A stretch of DNA of 64,000 bases from Scleropages formosus (Eukaryota > Chordata > Actinopteri > Osteoglossiformes > Osteoglossidae), in assembly GCF_900964775.1 (NCBI RefSeq), contig NC_041806.1:43698586-43762585 (forward strand), in the 5' to 3' direction. Below, piece by piece: positions 11,683 through 22,052 of this stretch. Each line of letters starts with the position of its first letter. The first letter of the stretch is position 1. Under the pieces are notes generated by a model that saw only the letters and a list, made by a program, of their open reading frames with translations, had not been told where the DNA came from and made no database searches. The position numbers were made by a program, and so were the translations under genes.

Positions 11683-12717
11683 TCATCTTTCAGGAAAAAC
11701 ATTAAAATCTGAGGAATGAGGAGTGAAAATCTTCATAGTTACAATAAATTTCAGTGACTTCTGAAACCATGGGTAAAACAAGGCATAGATGATCGGATTT
11801 AAAGTGGAATTGAAGTAACCCAACCAGACAAGCACTTCAAAGACAATTGAAGGAGTGCCAAAATTAATATAGGGGTCAATAATTGAGTTTATAAAGAAAG
11901 GCATCCAGCAAAGAAAGAAAGCCCCCATGACTATGCCAAGAGTTCTTGCAGCTTTTCGCTCCGAACTGTGATTCTTTCTGATGGTGTTTTCCGTATTCAT
12001 GTGTGCTTGGTGGCTGTTGTCCCCAAGACGTCTAACATGCTGTCTGGCAACTAAAAATATTTTAGCATATACACCTATCATAACACAACATGATAAGAAA
12101 AATTCAGCTAATGTATCCAGGGCTGCCCACAATGCATTGAACAGCAGGTTGCAACTTCCCAAACAATTTATCAAGGCAATATATTCTTCCAGTCCTGCCA
12201 CATTTGCTTTTGTGTAAAGGAGGCTGTATGAATAGGCAGCAGCAGCTCCCCAGCTGAGAAATATCATGAGCCATACCACAGGGATGGTTATTGTGGTGGG
12301 GTATCGAAGAGGATTGCACACAGCTTGGTATCGATCAATAGCAATGGAAATCAGGTGGAAGATAGAGACGGATGTCAGGAACAGGTCAAAGGTTGAATGC
12401 AGCAGGCAGAAGGCCTCCCCAAAGTACCAGCAGCCTTCAATGGTCCGTATTGCACTAAAAGGCATGACGAGAATCCCTACCAGTAAGTCAGCCATTGCCA
12501 AGGACATGATCAACATGTTTGCTGGTGTATGCAGCTGTCTGAAATGTGCAATGGACACCAATACCACCAAGTTCCCTGTTACAGTGACAGCTGACCCCAA
12601 GGCAAAGAATGCATAGAGGGCAGCGTAGGCTGCAGCACTGTGGATGTATTTAGTGCATGTTCTGTTAGATGCTGGGTAGCAGTACTGCTCTGCGTCTGGC
12701 TCTCGCGATATATTCAT
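11683..12717 (-). CDS. taar13-like: Gene 2: TAAR13-like diamine olfactory receptor
   Basis: 344 aa, starting at the ATG at 12717 for the same reason as gene 1. Asp111 (3.32) and Asp201 (5.42) are both kept, with DRY 128-130, CW-P and NSTLNPIIY. It differs from gene 1 at 14 residues, none before residue 112. Six of the 14 fall in residues 202-214 next to Asp201 (TLA versus STT, CC versus FS, I versus M), and two lie just after Asp111. The first 111 codons, the 5' UTR and part of the intron are identical to gene 1 by eye. Like gene 1 it probably detects diamines, perhaps with altered preference. Confidence 0.93.
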   Translation of the reverse strand: MNISREPDAEQYCYPASNRTCTKYIHSAAAYAALYAFFALGSAVTVTGNLVVLVSIAHFRQLHTPANMLIMSLAMADLLVGILVMPFSAIRTIEGCWYFGEAFCLLHSTFDLFLTSVSIFHLISIAIDRYQAVCNPLRYPTTITIPVVWLMIFLSWGAAAAYSYSLLYTKANVAGLEEYIALINCLGSCNLLFNALWAALDTLAEFFLSCCVMIGVYAKIFLVARQHVRRLGDNSHQAHMNTENTIRKNHSSERKAARTLGIVMGAFFLCWMPFFINSIIDPYINFGTPSIVFEVLVWLGYFNSTLNPIIYALFYPWFQKSLKFIVTMKIFTPHSSDFNVFPER

Positions 12718-12822
12718 TGTAAACCTTATGTAGTCATGCCTTCTCACCTGACAGCAAAAAACAAAAAGGAATTGACTGCAGAAAAAGTTGTTTGAAAGTC
12801 CTGGCTTCCTGGAAGTATTTAC

Positions 12823-12951
12823 AATTCATAAGATCATTTGTCTCTCTTGTTGAAGAACCATGCTCTTTATACACTTGATGTCTGTTGAGGGACATCCCCT
12901 TTGAGACAAACAAACCTATGATGACAGGTCATGCAGCAAGTGCATGCAAAT
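12823..12951 (-). promoter_or_regulatory. Promoter and noncoding first exon of gene 2
   Basis: Same elements as gene 1: octamer at 12944-12951, O/E-like site at 12895-12906, TATAAAG at 12865-12871, and GTAAAT donor just below 12823. Confidence 0.6.
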
Positions 12952-13604
12952 TCTGAAAAATGTAGTAAGATCATAGGATGCTGTGTTTGTCTCTTGTGGT
13001 TTTGGAAATGTTGCATGCAGGCAAAGCCCTGAATCTAACCTTTTAATGATTTGGTAACAAGAACAAAGTGCTGCATGATGTTCTTGGCCTTTATTCTCTT
13101 AACCTTTTGTATTTCCTGTGTGCATTTTGTACACATTTGCAGTCACAGCTCTGTCACTTGCTATTAAGTCAAATTAGAAAATTATGGCAAGCAGAGCAAA
13201 CATCTGCATGACTAACTGTCATCACTATTGCGCTGTTTTCAAAATATTTAAACAGCTGTACAGTTTCAAAATGTATGTTACTTTATTTGGTTGGTTGCAG
13301 TACCAATGTACTTACTGTTGTTGGATCCACAACACATATTTGGGATGATTGAATAAATATCATATATTGCATTAGCATGTTTTAGGCAAAGTTAATTATA
13401 TAAATATTGGGAAGAAGTTACCTTATACAATTCCATGTTAGAATGTTATAAAATTCACAAGTAATATGCAAATAGACATGCAAAAAAAGATGATTTTTGG
13501 ATATATTAACAAGGATTTCACATTTGTGTTTTTTTTTTTTTTATGGTCAGTGTTTTTGACAACTCAATCCTCACTTGGAAAATTATAACACAAGTTGTTA
13601 TGAA

Positions 13605-13740
13605 GGTTCCAGTGGCAGCTGGTCGAATAGTGGTTAAAGCTGCTCCCCTTTAGATTTCTTTTATCCAGTGTTACATATTGCATTGCAATACCTTGCCACA
13701 TCACTCCGACAAAATCATGATAGAATTTTTTCGTACGCAT
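13605..13740 (+). mobile_element. SINE-B head fragment, paralogue of 5726-5850
   Basis: GTGGCAGCTGGTCGAATAGTGG matches the SINE-B head, and the copy is shared with duplication A. Confidence 0.45.
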
Positions 13741-13875
13741 TAATAATATAAAACCCTCCCTGACAATAGTCATTTTGTTTTATTCCAGTGTGGTGTTCAA
13801 CATGAGTTGGAACTTCCAGAAGTTCAGACCTATTCACAATGAATGTCTGTGTTTCAGATTTTTGTCTAGTTTGAT

Positions 13876-14526
13876 TATATATTTCAGTGGCTTTAATTTA
13901 TTTGTTTAGCCGAATAAATGAAACAGTTGAAATCATGTGAACATCACATGAAACAAAAAATTTCTATAATTTGTCTTAGTCATGTATTAGTGTAATAAAT
14001 GTTATTATGAATTGAATTTTTATTAGTGCTAATTTAACTGCAGCTTGTTTTCTTAAACCTTCAGTGCAGTTATTTTTATTTAACAGCAATCTAGTTTAAC
14101 ACAAATAACACTTAATGGGGATCTTTTTATTAGTTTACTTTGAATCATGCTCAAAAACCGCTCCCTTCATGGTAGTCTTGTAGGACCGCAATTGGGAAGC
14201 ACTGTTGCAGAACACTCCCTCTTTATTCAGCGGCTTGTTATTCTACCCCAGGTACCTGAAAAAGCAAACATTTGAAGAGGTACAATAATGAATTACCGAA
14301 TCAATACAGTAACAGCCTGAAACCAGGGAGTATTTTCTTTCTAGTTTTAGAAGCTTTATAACATGTAGTCTCATTTTCTGTGCAGTGTATATTTTCTTAA
14401 TGTATGTTTTCATGAAGCAACCCTATATTAAAGTGCAAACAGATGTTTCATTTTTGTTTTTTCATTTTAAGATGAAGAGGTTATATCTCTAAATACTTGA
14501 AGAGATACACACCCACACAACAATGT
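13876..14526. other. Intergenic, nothing recognised
   Basis: AT-rich sequence downstream of gene 3. I see no gene, repeat family or clear regulatory site in it. Confidence 0.5.
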
Positions 14527-15576
14527 TCACACCAACTTCATTCGACATGAATCTCTGTAAAAGATCCTTCCACTGACAATTATCCTCAGTGCTCTTCTGA
14601 ACCAAGAGTAAAAGAAAGCATAAATTAGAGGGTTAAAACTAGAGTTCATATAACCAAACCAAACGAGAGCATCAACCAGTGTAGGTGGGATAGTGTAGCC
14701 AACGAAGGGGTCTGTTATGGTGCACAGGAAAAATGGGGTCCAGCAGATGAGGAATACTCCAACTACTATTGCCAAGATGATTGTCCCTTTTCTTTCTCGT
14801 TGTCTGGAAAGTCTGGACCCATTTTCATCTTCCACCTTTAATTGCTGTGCTTGTTGTTTAATGGATCTGGTATGACTTCTGGCAACCTTATAGATTTTGA
14901 TGTAAATGCCAAACATGATCAGACCAGGAATGAAAAAAGCTAATATTGAGGAGAATGCAGCAGATGCTTGGCTGAAGAACACTGGGCAACCCCCATGGCA
15001 ATACACATTTGTCTCATAGAAATCCTCGCTGCCTTTCAGGTTCAGTTCAGAGAAGATCATACCAAAAGCAAAGATGGCAGGAATCAACCAACTGGTTACA
15101 ACCATGAAGAGGGTTGTGACCGAGTTAATCATGGACTGGTACTGAAGTGGAGTACAGACAGCAATATAACGCTCGACAGAAATGAAGGAGAGATGGAAGA
15201 TGGAAGAAGTGCTGAGCATTATGTCCATGCTGGTGTGGAGCTTGCATGCCAGTTCACCCAGGAACCAGCAGCCCTGCACAGAGCGCATAGCACTGCAAGG
15301 CATGACCAGGGCCCCCAGGAGAAAGTCACACACAGCGAGTGAGAGGATCAGGCTGTTTGTGGAGGTGTGCAGCTGCTTGAAGTGTGATATCACTGTGATG
15401 ACAAGGAAGTTTCCGCTCATGGTGATCACTATCGCCAACCCCATGAATGCAAGCATGGAGAACTGAAGGCTTAGGGAGTGGGCCAACTTCTCACAAGAAC
15501 CGTTCACTGACTTATAGCAAAAATGTGTCTCCATGTACATGCTGTTGCTGTTGTGCAAGCTGTTTGAGAAATTCAT
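14527..15576 (-). CDS. taar1-like: Gene 3: TAAR1-like receptor
   Basis: 349 aa G-protein-coupled amine receptor. Asp118 (3.32) is kept; the DRY motif is ERY (135-137). ECL2 has the TAAR1-style VYCHGGCPVFFS; TM6 has CWTPFF and TM7 NSSFNPLIYAFFYSWF. The C-terminal KIF/RIF then RDSC pattern also resembles TAAR1. An ATG further 5' (15741) is in frame, but it falls beside the TATA box, before any likely transcription start, and a splice donor (15702-15707) and acceptor (exon from 15625) separate it from the receptor; I therefore use 15576. It may be a close relative in the TAAR10/12 group rather than TAAR1 itself. Confidence 0.9.
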   Translation of the reverse strand: MNFSNSLHNSNSMYMETHFCYKSVNGSCEKLAHSLSLQFSMLAFMGLAIVITMSGNFLVITVISHFKQLHTSTNSLILSLAVCDFLLGALVMPCSAMRSVQGCWFLGELACKLHTSMDIMLSTSSIFHLSFISVERYIAVCTPLQYQSMINSVTTLFMVVTSWLIPAIFAFGMIFSELNLKGSEDFYETNVYCHGGCPVFFSQASAAFSSILAFFIPGLIMFGIYIKIYKVARSHTRSIKQQAQQLKVEDENGSRLSRQRERKGTIILAIVVGVFLICWTPFFLCTITDPFVGYTIPPTLVDALVWFGYMNSSFNPLIYAFFYSWFRRALRIIVSGRIFYRDSCRMKLV

Positions 15577-15707
15577 TCTATTCCAAGTTTGAAGGCTTGT
15601 GTAAAATTGAAGTTGTTTCTCCTCGCTGTAAGAAATGAGAACAAAAAGACAAACAGATAATGGTAAAGCTGGAGCCTTGAAGGTCAGATGTTGTGTCTTT
15701 GACTCAC

Positions 15708-15866
15708 CCGAAATTCTGAATTTCTTGTTCAATAACTTCATTATTTATATACTTGATGTTTTTTAAGGAGCATCCTCTTTGAGAGAGACAAACCTATAAG
15801 AGCAGGTTAAGCAGCAGCCTCATGCAAATTTTGAAATACATATCAAATCCAAAGATGCTGACGTAG
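15708..15866 (-). promoter_or_regulatory. Promoter and noncoding first exon of gene 3
   Basis: TATATAA (15745-15751), O/E-like TCTCAAAGAGGA (15773-15784), octamer (15822-15829), and a block reading CTACGTCAGC on the minus strand near 15856-15866 that is repeated upstream of gene 4. A strong GTGAGT donor lies at 15702-15707, 44 bp from the TATA box, so the first exon would be only about 13 nt. Confidence 0.62.
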
Positions 15867-15961
15867 GAGACCTGAAATTGTGTTTTTCCCTTGTGTGTTC
15901 TGAAGTCACCTGCAGATTTCACTTAGTATTTTGTTGAAATGAGAATGTAAGCTTTTTAATG

Positions 15962-16945
15962 TTGTATGATGAGGATGCAGTAATATGTGAGTTGAGGGAC
16001 TTTGAGATCATCTTGTTCTTACAGAAAACTTGAAGTTACTGTAGTACCTGTGACCCAGTACTGCAGTTTTGAATACATTTATAATTAAGGCACATTCACA
16101 TTGACCTCAGTGGGAGCAAATGGTTGAGTATTTATGAGTCAGTTACTTTTTGTGAAAATAGGACTGCATGTTATTGACTCTCTCCACTGACAGCCTCCAT
16201 TGTTTTCAGGGTTACAATGAATAAAAATAACTTATAGTCAGTGCTTCCGTTTAATGCTAATAATGAATTAAGGAAAAATACAAATAAATTGAAGAAAGAA
16301 ATGTATAAAACTGCAATAAGAAATACTGAAATAATTTCAAAGCAGTTTATGGTAAAAGGGGGAAATATATATTCATGTATTTTACCAGTTGTTCATACAT
16401 GATTATTTTTCACATCAAATTAATTGTGTCAGATTTGAGATTAGTGGTTAGATGGTTATGCTCAGTATATTTTATAGGGCTACTAATTCCTGGAAACTGC
16501 AGTGTAATTGAAGGTAGAGCAACTACTACACATCAACGATTCTTGCAGCTCTTCTTGCACCTACATGACCTGCAGAAAATAAAGTGTAGTATCATTGCTT
16601 TTCCGTTAGGTGGTGCTAATTTACCACGCAAACTTGTAACGTATCTTGTGTTTTGTAAGGGACACAATATAGTATTTCTGTTGTTGATAAACATTCAAAA
16701 ATTTGAAATATGTGTGCTTATTTTTTCAATTTGATGAAAGTTGTAGTTAAAGGAGACATTTTTTTTCCCGTAAATTGAGGATAAACATACATGCAAAAGA
16801 CCAGAGAATGAGTGTTAGGTGCCTTTCAGTTGCAAATGTATGAAAGCAGTGGTGAAACTGTGTTAATGGATCTTGTTACAGTTCTTTCAGGCCTTGTTCT
16901 ACTGTCTCTTTGGAGAGAATTAGGCAATGACTTTAAAACACAACT
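15962..16945. repeat. Duplicated intergenic spacer, copy of 8335-9320
   Basis: Close match to 8335-9320, then to the first part of copies A and B (a TGGATCTTGTTACAGTTCTT block near 16866). It ends at about 16945 before a SINE-A. It suggests a third unit of which only the gene 3 side survives. Confidence 0.8.
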
Positions 16946-17001
16946 TTTATACAGTTAAACAAAGTGTTAAAATATATTTGAATTGCAATGTCATGCAGAA
17001 T

Positions 17002-17214
17002 GAGAGGTGCGGTGGCACAGCAGTTTTGCCCAGGTCCTGCTCTCCAGTGGGTCTGGGGTTGGGGTCCTGCCTGTGGTGCTCTGTGATGGAGTGGCGTCTC
17101 ATCCTGGTATGTCCTCTCACCCTCCAGCCTTGCGCCCTGTGTTGCTGGGTTAAGCTCTGGTTCACCACGACCCCACTTGGGACAAGCACTTTCAGACAGT
17201 ATGTGTGTGTATGC
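17002..17214 (+). mobile_element. SINE-A copy
   Basis: Diverged SINE-A with 10 bp target-site duplications CATGCAGAAT at 16992-17001 and 17215-17224. Confidence 0.85.
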
Positions 17215-17224
17215 CATGCAGAAT

Positions 17225-18569
17225 TACTAAAAAAAATCTTTAGATATATTTCTTCTATACACTCTTAAAATGAAATCTTATAAAAAGTTATAATTTTTCT
17301 TCAATTTCATTATTCAGCATGAGCTGTCATCTTAGGGCCCTTGGTTCTTAACCCTGTTTATGGAACCCTGCATATTCAAGTGTTTTTCCAATCTAAATTT
17401 TTAATTAATTTGTTCTGCATGTACTGCATCATTTTTTGCTTTCAAGTCACTAAATAATTTAGGTTATTCACTCCTTTAATTCTACAGTAACTTATTCAAA
17501 CTTTCACAAGTGATTAAGAAAATGGGGTACTAGTAGCACAAATACAAAATTGGGAAATTATTAGCACAAATGCACTGCATCTGTTTTCAGTCTCACTGTA
17601 AAAAAAGTATGATAATGCAAATTGTATTTATGACAACTGAATACTAATTTACTGATGAGTTCAGTATTGTTGTGTGATTTATTCAGTGCACAGTAAAACA
17701 ACTCACTTTTCACCAAAACCAGCACAAATAAGTTGTAATGTCTGGACGTGAAATGGACACGGACGTCTTTTAATGTAACATCCAGACACGAATGCAGGGT
17801 GCAATGATCTCAATAGCAGAGTGTACGTACAAGTGCACAGTGCAAATTTAAGAAATAAAGTGCAATGGTGTCACAGTGAACACAGAGTGTTCAGACAGTA
17901 AGTGAAATGGGTTTACGCACACGAGACAAATACACAGAGATCAGACGTGGACTGACTTGGGATACGGGATCAGGATAGAATGGCAAAGGGCAGGTGCAGA
18001 GGGGAACAAGACTGGACTAAGCATAAGACTGGAATAGAAATACCCTGGAAAAGAACTCAGGAAACAGGTCAGTGAACTCATATCTCTAGCAGAACCATAA
18101 TAAAATGTCAGTTAATAATCTACAGATCCAGGATGTAACTTCAGCCTTTTCATAGGAGTGAGAACTGGTCAACTGGTCAGCTGAGACCACGTGTGTCAAT
18201 GCAGTTTGACTGATGTAATGTGATACAGCTGTTGGACATCAGCGACTGTTCTTCGGGTTGTGAAAGAAGTGTCATTGGACCAGGACTGGGAAGAGGTATT
18301 CTGGAATACAAACCTTTTATTCAACATCTTTTTCATTTAATGTGAAACACCTGCAACAGAAAAGGTTTTAACGGGGTTTAACATTTCGTACTGTGCCATT
18401 CATATTACTTAGATATAATTATTTTGCATTAGTTTGGTGTTATTCACAGCACATGTAATCAAATTTCCCAAAATCAACACTGCATTAAAGTTAAAAATAT
18501 TGGCATTTAAACTGACAGGTATACTATGTCATGAAGCACTGAAAAAATGTACACATAGAACAAATATCT
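17225..18569. other. Intergenic, possible unclassified repeat at about 17736-18100
   Basis: No gene is seen. The stretch from about 17736 to 18100 has a different, more GC-rich texture rich in GACTGG, CAGGA and GACACGGA strings, like an LTR or other repeat body. I find no matching second end, so I leave it unclassified. Confidence 0.3.
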
Positions 18570-19616
18570 TCATTCAGAGTACAGTCTCATTCGACAGGAA
18601 TCTCTGTAAAAGATCTTTCCTGTGATAATTATCCTCAGTGCTTTTCTAAACCAAGAGTAAAAGAAAGCATAAACTAGAGGGTTGAAACTCGAGTTCATGT
18701 AACCAAACCAGACCAGAGCATCAACCAGTGTAGGTGGGATGGTGTAGCCAATGAAAGGGTCAATCATGTTGCAAAAGAAAAATGGGGTCCAGCAGATGAG
18801 GAATACTCCAACCACTACTGCCAGGATTATTGCCCCTTTTTTCTCTCGTTGTCTTGAAACTCTGGACCCATTAGAATTTTCTACCCTGAACTGCTGTGTC
18901 TGGCCTTTAATTGATCGGGCTTGACTTCTGGCAACCTTGTAAATTTTCATGTAAATGCCAAACATGATCAGACCAGGGATGAAGAAAGAGAACATAGAGG
19001 CAAATGCGGCAGATGCTTGGCTGAAGAATACTGGGCAGCCTCCATAACAATACACATTTGTTTTGTAGAAATCTTTACTGCCCTTTAAGTTGAGCTCAGA
19101 GAAGATCATTCCAAAGGCAAAGGCGGCAGGTACAAGCCAGCTGGTTATGACCATTAGCAAAGTTGTCACAGAGTTCATCACAGATTGATACATTAGTGGG
19201 GAGCAGACGGCAATGTAGCGCTCAATAGAGATGAAAGAAAGGTGGAAGATAGAAACCGTGCTCAGCATGATGTCAGTGCTGGTGTGGAGCTTGCAAGCCA
19301 GATCACCCAGGAACCAGCAGCCATGGATGGAGCGCATGGCACTGCAGGGCATGATCAGGGCCCCCAGGAGGAAATCACACACCGCTAGAGAGAGGATCAG
19401 TCCATTTGTGGAGGTGTGCAACTGCTTGAAGTGCGATATTGCCATGATGACCAAAAGGTTCCCACTCATGGTGACCAGTATAGTTAACCCCATGAACGCA
19501 AGCATGGAGAACTGAAGACTTAGTGATCGGACAAACTTCTTGCATGACCCACTCACTGATTCGTAGCAAAAATATGTCTCTGCATACATGCTGTTGCTGT
19601 GGTCGGATAAGTTCAT
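18570..19616 (-). CDS. taar1-like: Gene 4: TAAR1-like receptor
   Basis: 348 aa receptor with the start at ATG 19616; in-frame sequence 5' of it opens with a TTG inside an intron, and the acceptor puts the exon start at 19665. Asp115 (3.32) is present; DRY is ERY (132-134). It has VYCYGGCPVFF in ECL2, CWTPFF in TM6 and NSSFNPLVYAFFYSWF in TM7. From TM6 to the C-terminus it is identical in protein to gene 5, with only about two base differences in the last 265 bp of coding sequence, whereas the middle of the gene differs clearly. That looks like gene conversion. Confidence 0.9.
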   Translation of the reverse strand: MNLSDHSNSMYAETYFCYESVSGSCKKFVRSLSLQFSMLAFMGLTILVTMSGNLLVIMAISHFKQLHTSTNGLILSLAVCDFLLGALIMPCSAMRSIHGCWFLGDLACKLHTSTDIMLSTVSIFHLSFISIERYIAVCSPLMYQSVMNSVTTLLMVITSWLVPAAFAFGMIFSELNLKGSKDFYKTNVYCYGGCPVFFSQASAAFASMFSFFIPGLIMFGIYMKIYKVARSQARSIKGQTQQFRVENSNGSRVSRQREKKGAIILAVVVGVFLICWTPFFFCNMIDPFIGYTIPPTLVDALVWFGYMNSSFNPLVYAFFYSWFRKALRIIITGKIFYRDSCRMRLYSE

Positions 19617-19741
19617 TTTATGTGAGGGCTGAAGGCCTTGAAAAAATAGACGTTGTGTCTCCTCACTGTACCTCAGAAAAAACAAAAAAATCCTAAGGCT
19701 GTAACCTTGGAAGTCACATGTAATGCTTGTTTATGACTCAC

Positions 19742-19900
19742 AAGAATATTATACTTTCTTTCTGAAGAACGATATTATTTATATAGCTGATATTTGTTGA
19801 GGGACATCCCCTTGGAGAGAGATAAACCTATGGCAGCAGGCCGTGTAGTGACTGCATGCAAATTTAGGAATATTTAACAAATCCAAAGATGCTGACGTAG
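19742..19900 (-). promoter_or_regulatory. Promoter and noncoding first exon of gene 4
   Basis: TATATAA (19779-19785), a good O/E-like site CTCCAAGGGGA (19807-19817, close to the classical Olf-1 consensus), octamer (19856-19863) and CTACGTCAGC (19891-19900). The GTGAGT donor at 19736-19741 lies 44 bp from TATA, exactly as in gene 3. Confidence 0.65.
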
Positions 19901-20256
19901 TAGATAAGAGATGATGTTTTGTCTCTTGTGTTTTGGAAGTATGACATGTAGATAGCATCTAGTTAAAGCAACCATATGACAGCCTTTTCAATTTTATGAA
20001 ATTAGGGTTTCGTGTGGTGATATTCCAGTATTTTTTGTCCTTAATATAACTATAACCTGAGAACTAATGTTCATGAAAACTAATGAAAATTCAGTGCTAT
20101 CTATGACCATGTACTGACGATTGAATTTATAATTAAGGCCCATTCACACAATTATGTCACCATAGAAAAGGATGGCAAGTTGAGTAAACATCTGTATAGC
20201 AGATGCCAGGAAGTTAAATGCCTGTCGAATGCTGAGTAAAAGCAGGACTGTTTTAC

Positions 20257-20335
20257 ATTACATTTACATTTATTCGTTTAGCAAATGCTTTTCTGCGATT
20301 TACATCTCAGAGAACATGTACATTTCTGCACATTT
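20257..20335 (+). mobile_element. L2-type LINE/SINE 3' tail fragment
   Basis: Matches the shared tail (ACATTTATTCGTTTAGCAAA then GCTTTTCTGC) seen at 7470 and elsewhere. Confidence 0.5.
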
Positions 20336-20399
20336 TTTTTTTAAAGTATGTCTTTCTTCTGGTACATTTACAAGTAGCTGAATTGTCTTGGGGGTTTTA

Positions 20400-20560
20400 G
20401 GATTGTATGAGTTGGTGACCTTAAACTGTGTGTGAATAGTGTATGAATAGGGGAGTGACTGTGTGTGTGTCCTGTCCAGGGTGTACCCCCGTCAGCCTAG
20501 TGATTCCGGGATAGGCTCTGGACAGCTGTGATCCTGATCAGGACAAGTGGTTATTGAGGA
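20400..20560 (+). repeat. Teleost interspersed repeat tail
   Basis: CCTGTCCAGGGTGTACCCCC, then GGGATAGGCTCTGGACAG and CAGGACAAGTGGTTA, is the common fish retroposon 3' module that SINE-A also carries in modified form. Confidence 0.5.
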
Positions 20561-20589
20561 TGAATGGTTTCAGGATTTCATAGCATTTG

Positions 20590-20815
20590 TTTGTTTATTT
20601 ACTTACTTATTCTGGTGATGCTTTTCTCCAGAGCACCTTGCGGTGTTATGCTACTTGCACTGATCTTGACATTTATGCAGTTGCATTTTTGTAATGTAAT
20701 TTTTAATGAAGCAATTCAGGGTAAGTACTTTGCCAATGGTTACTAGGGTAAAAGGTCTGATTGCAGCTTGAACTACTACTCTACCTGCTGCCTCTCAGCA
20801 AGCCTTACCAGGAAC
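20590..20815 (-). mobile_element. SINE-B copy, reverse
   Basis: Reverse orientation: the tail (GATGCTTTTCTCCAGAGCA) comes first and the tRNA-like head (CTACTACTCTACCTGCTGCC) last. Confidence 0.6.
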
Positions 20816-20980
20816 ATTAGAACTTGAGTTATATGTACTAATTAACCAAAAGAAGGTGTCACACAAACCACAGTGTGTTGTGATGGGCTTTGCAAAGGTA
20901 AATAAAACTACACATTCTGGAAAACATGTTTCATGTATAGGTGAAGAAGAGTGACCCATTAAACTGAAGCACACTTATTG

Positions 20981-21342
20981 AGAGGCAGGTGGTACTGTAG
21001 TGGTTAGACCTGTTGTCTTTGCTTCTAGAGGTTACAGGTTCAAATCCCCCCTTAACCTGTAGTACCTATGATACTTAACCTAAACATTGTTCTAGTAAAA
21101 ATTCAAGAGCTTGATATTGTAAGTTGCTTTGGAGAAAAGCAGGGGGGTGCACTGGCATGATGGGTTTAGCAGGGCCTGTGCTGTGGTGGGTCTGGGGCTC
21201 AAGTCCTGCTTGGGGTGCCCTGCAGTGGATGGGTGTCCTGCTGGGATAGGGCCCCAGCTCACTGCAACTCTGCTTGGGTCAAGTGGTTGCACACATTGTG
21301 TGTGCCTTGGACAAAATCATCAGCTAAATGAATAAATGTAGT
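20981..21342 (+). mobile_element. SINE-B copy split by a SINE-A
   Basis: Head GCAGGTGGTACTGTAGTGG with B-box GGTTCAAATCC; the tail GTAAGTTGCTTTGGAGAAAA is interrupted and resumes as CAGCTAAATGAATAAATGTA after the nested SINE-A. It gives the relative age: SINE-B was there first. Confidence 0.75.
21139..21303 (+). mobile_element. SINE-A copy nested in SINE-B
   Basis: Shortened SINE-A flanked by imperfect 13 bp duplications (GCTTTGGAGAAAA at 21126-21138, GCCTTGGACAAAA at 21304-21316). Confidence 0.75.
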
Positions 21343-21778
21343 GTAACTGTTGAAACAAGAGTGACCTTCTGCTGTCTTTTTCCTGTGAGTGAAGTGAAAC
21401 AAGGCAGCAGATAACTGTGATTTGCAGTTCTAGCTACAGTTTTTTAATTTGTTAGCTTTACTCTAGACTTTACTTCATCGTGTTTTCAGAGCATCAGACA
21501 ACTCAATAATTCATCAGAATATTCGACAACCATCAGAAGATAAACAAAAAGGATTTTAAGCCAAAAAAGAACTCCAGGTGGTCAGAAATAAAACATTTTA
21601 TTTAAAATTCCAGAGTTCTGTAGTATCAACAAAAAAGTGAAAAAATACTGATATTTCTGTGCTTCTTAATCAACAGCTATTTTCTGTTTTTCAGTAATTG
21701 TTTAGAAAGCCCTTCAATGCAAAGACAAAGTACGTAGAATCTGAATAATGCAAAGGGAGACAGTTTCTTACGTTAAGA

Positions 21779-21857
21779 TAGTGGTTTTCAACCTTTTTAG
21801 TGATGTCACCCATAGTGAATTTTTTTATTTGACTGTTTTCTCCAAAAACATATAATG

Positions 21858-21890
<33 letters not shown>

Positions 21891-22052
21891 CATTATATGA
21901 TTCAGCAGTTCTTAAAAAATGCAATAACAAACAAATGAATGCTTAAACATTTATGAAGATTATTAAGATGTTCAAGCCAAGGCAAAATTACAAACAATCT
22001 TGCGGCACCCCTGGGCTCTATCAATGGCTCCCCGTGGCACGCTAGACCACTA
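21779..22052. mobile_element. Possible hAT-like nonautonomous DNA element
   Basis: The left end TAGTGGTTTTCAACCTTTTT resembles hAT/Charlie-type termini and the right end AGACCACTA is a short imperfect inverse. The flanking octamers CGTTAAGA and CATTAAGC could be a decayed 8 bp target duplication. An (AAT)n run at 21858-21889 lies inside. The weak ends make this tentative. Confidence 0.35.

Larger units (their letters stand above)
9190..13875. repeat. Tandem segmental duplication, copy B (TAAR13-like unit)
   Basis: The paralogue of 1795-5978. It holds gene 2 and two private SINE-A insertions (10229 and 11110), each with a recognisable empty site in copy A. The right end, near 13875, is where A runs into LINE sequence. 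Confidence 0.85.

Noticed and set aside
15577-15741. A longer N-terminus for gene 3 starting at ATG 15741
   Set aside because: It lies beside the TATA box, upstream of the likely start of transcription, and a donor and acceptor pair removes the stretch.
17736-18100. A solo LTR between genes 3 and 4
   Set aside because: The base composition suggests a repeat body, but I found no TG...CA ends, target duplication or second copy in the window.
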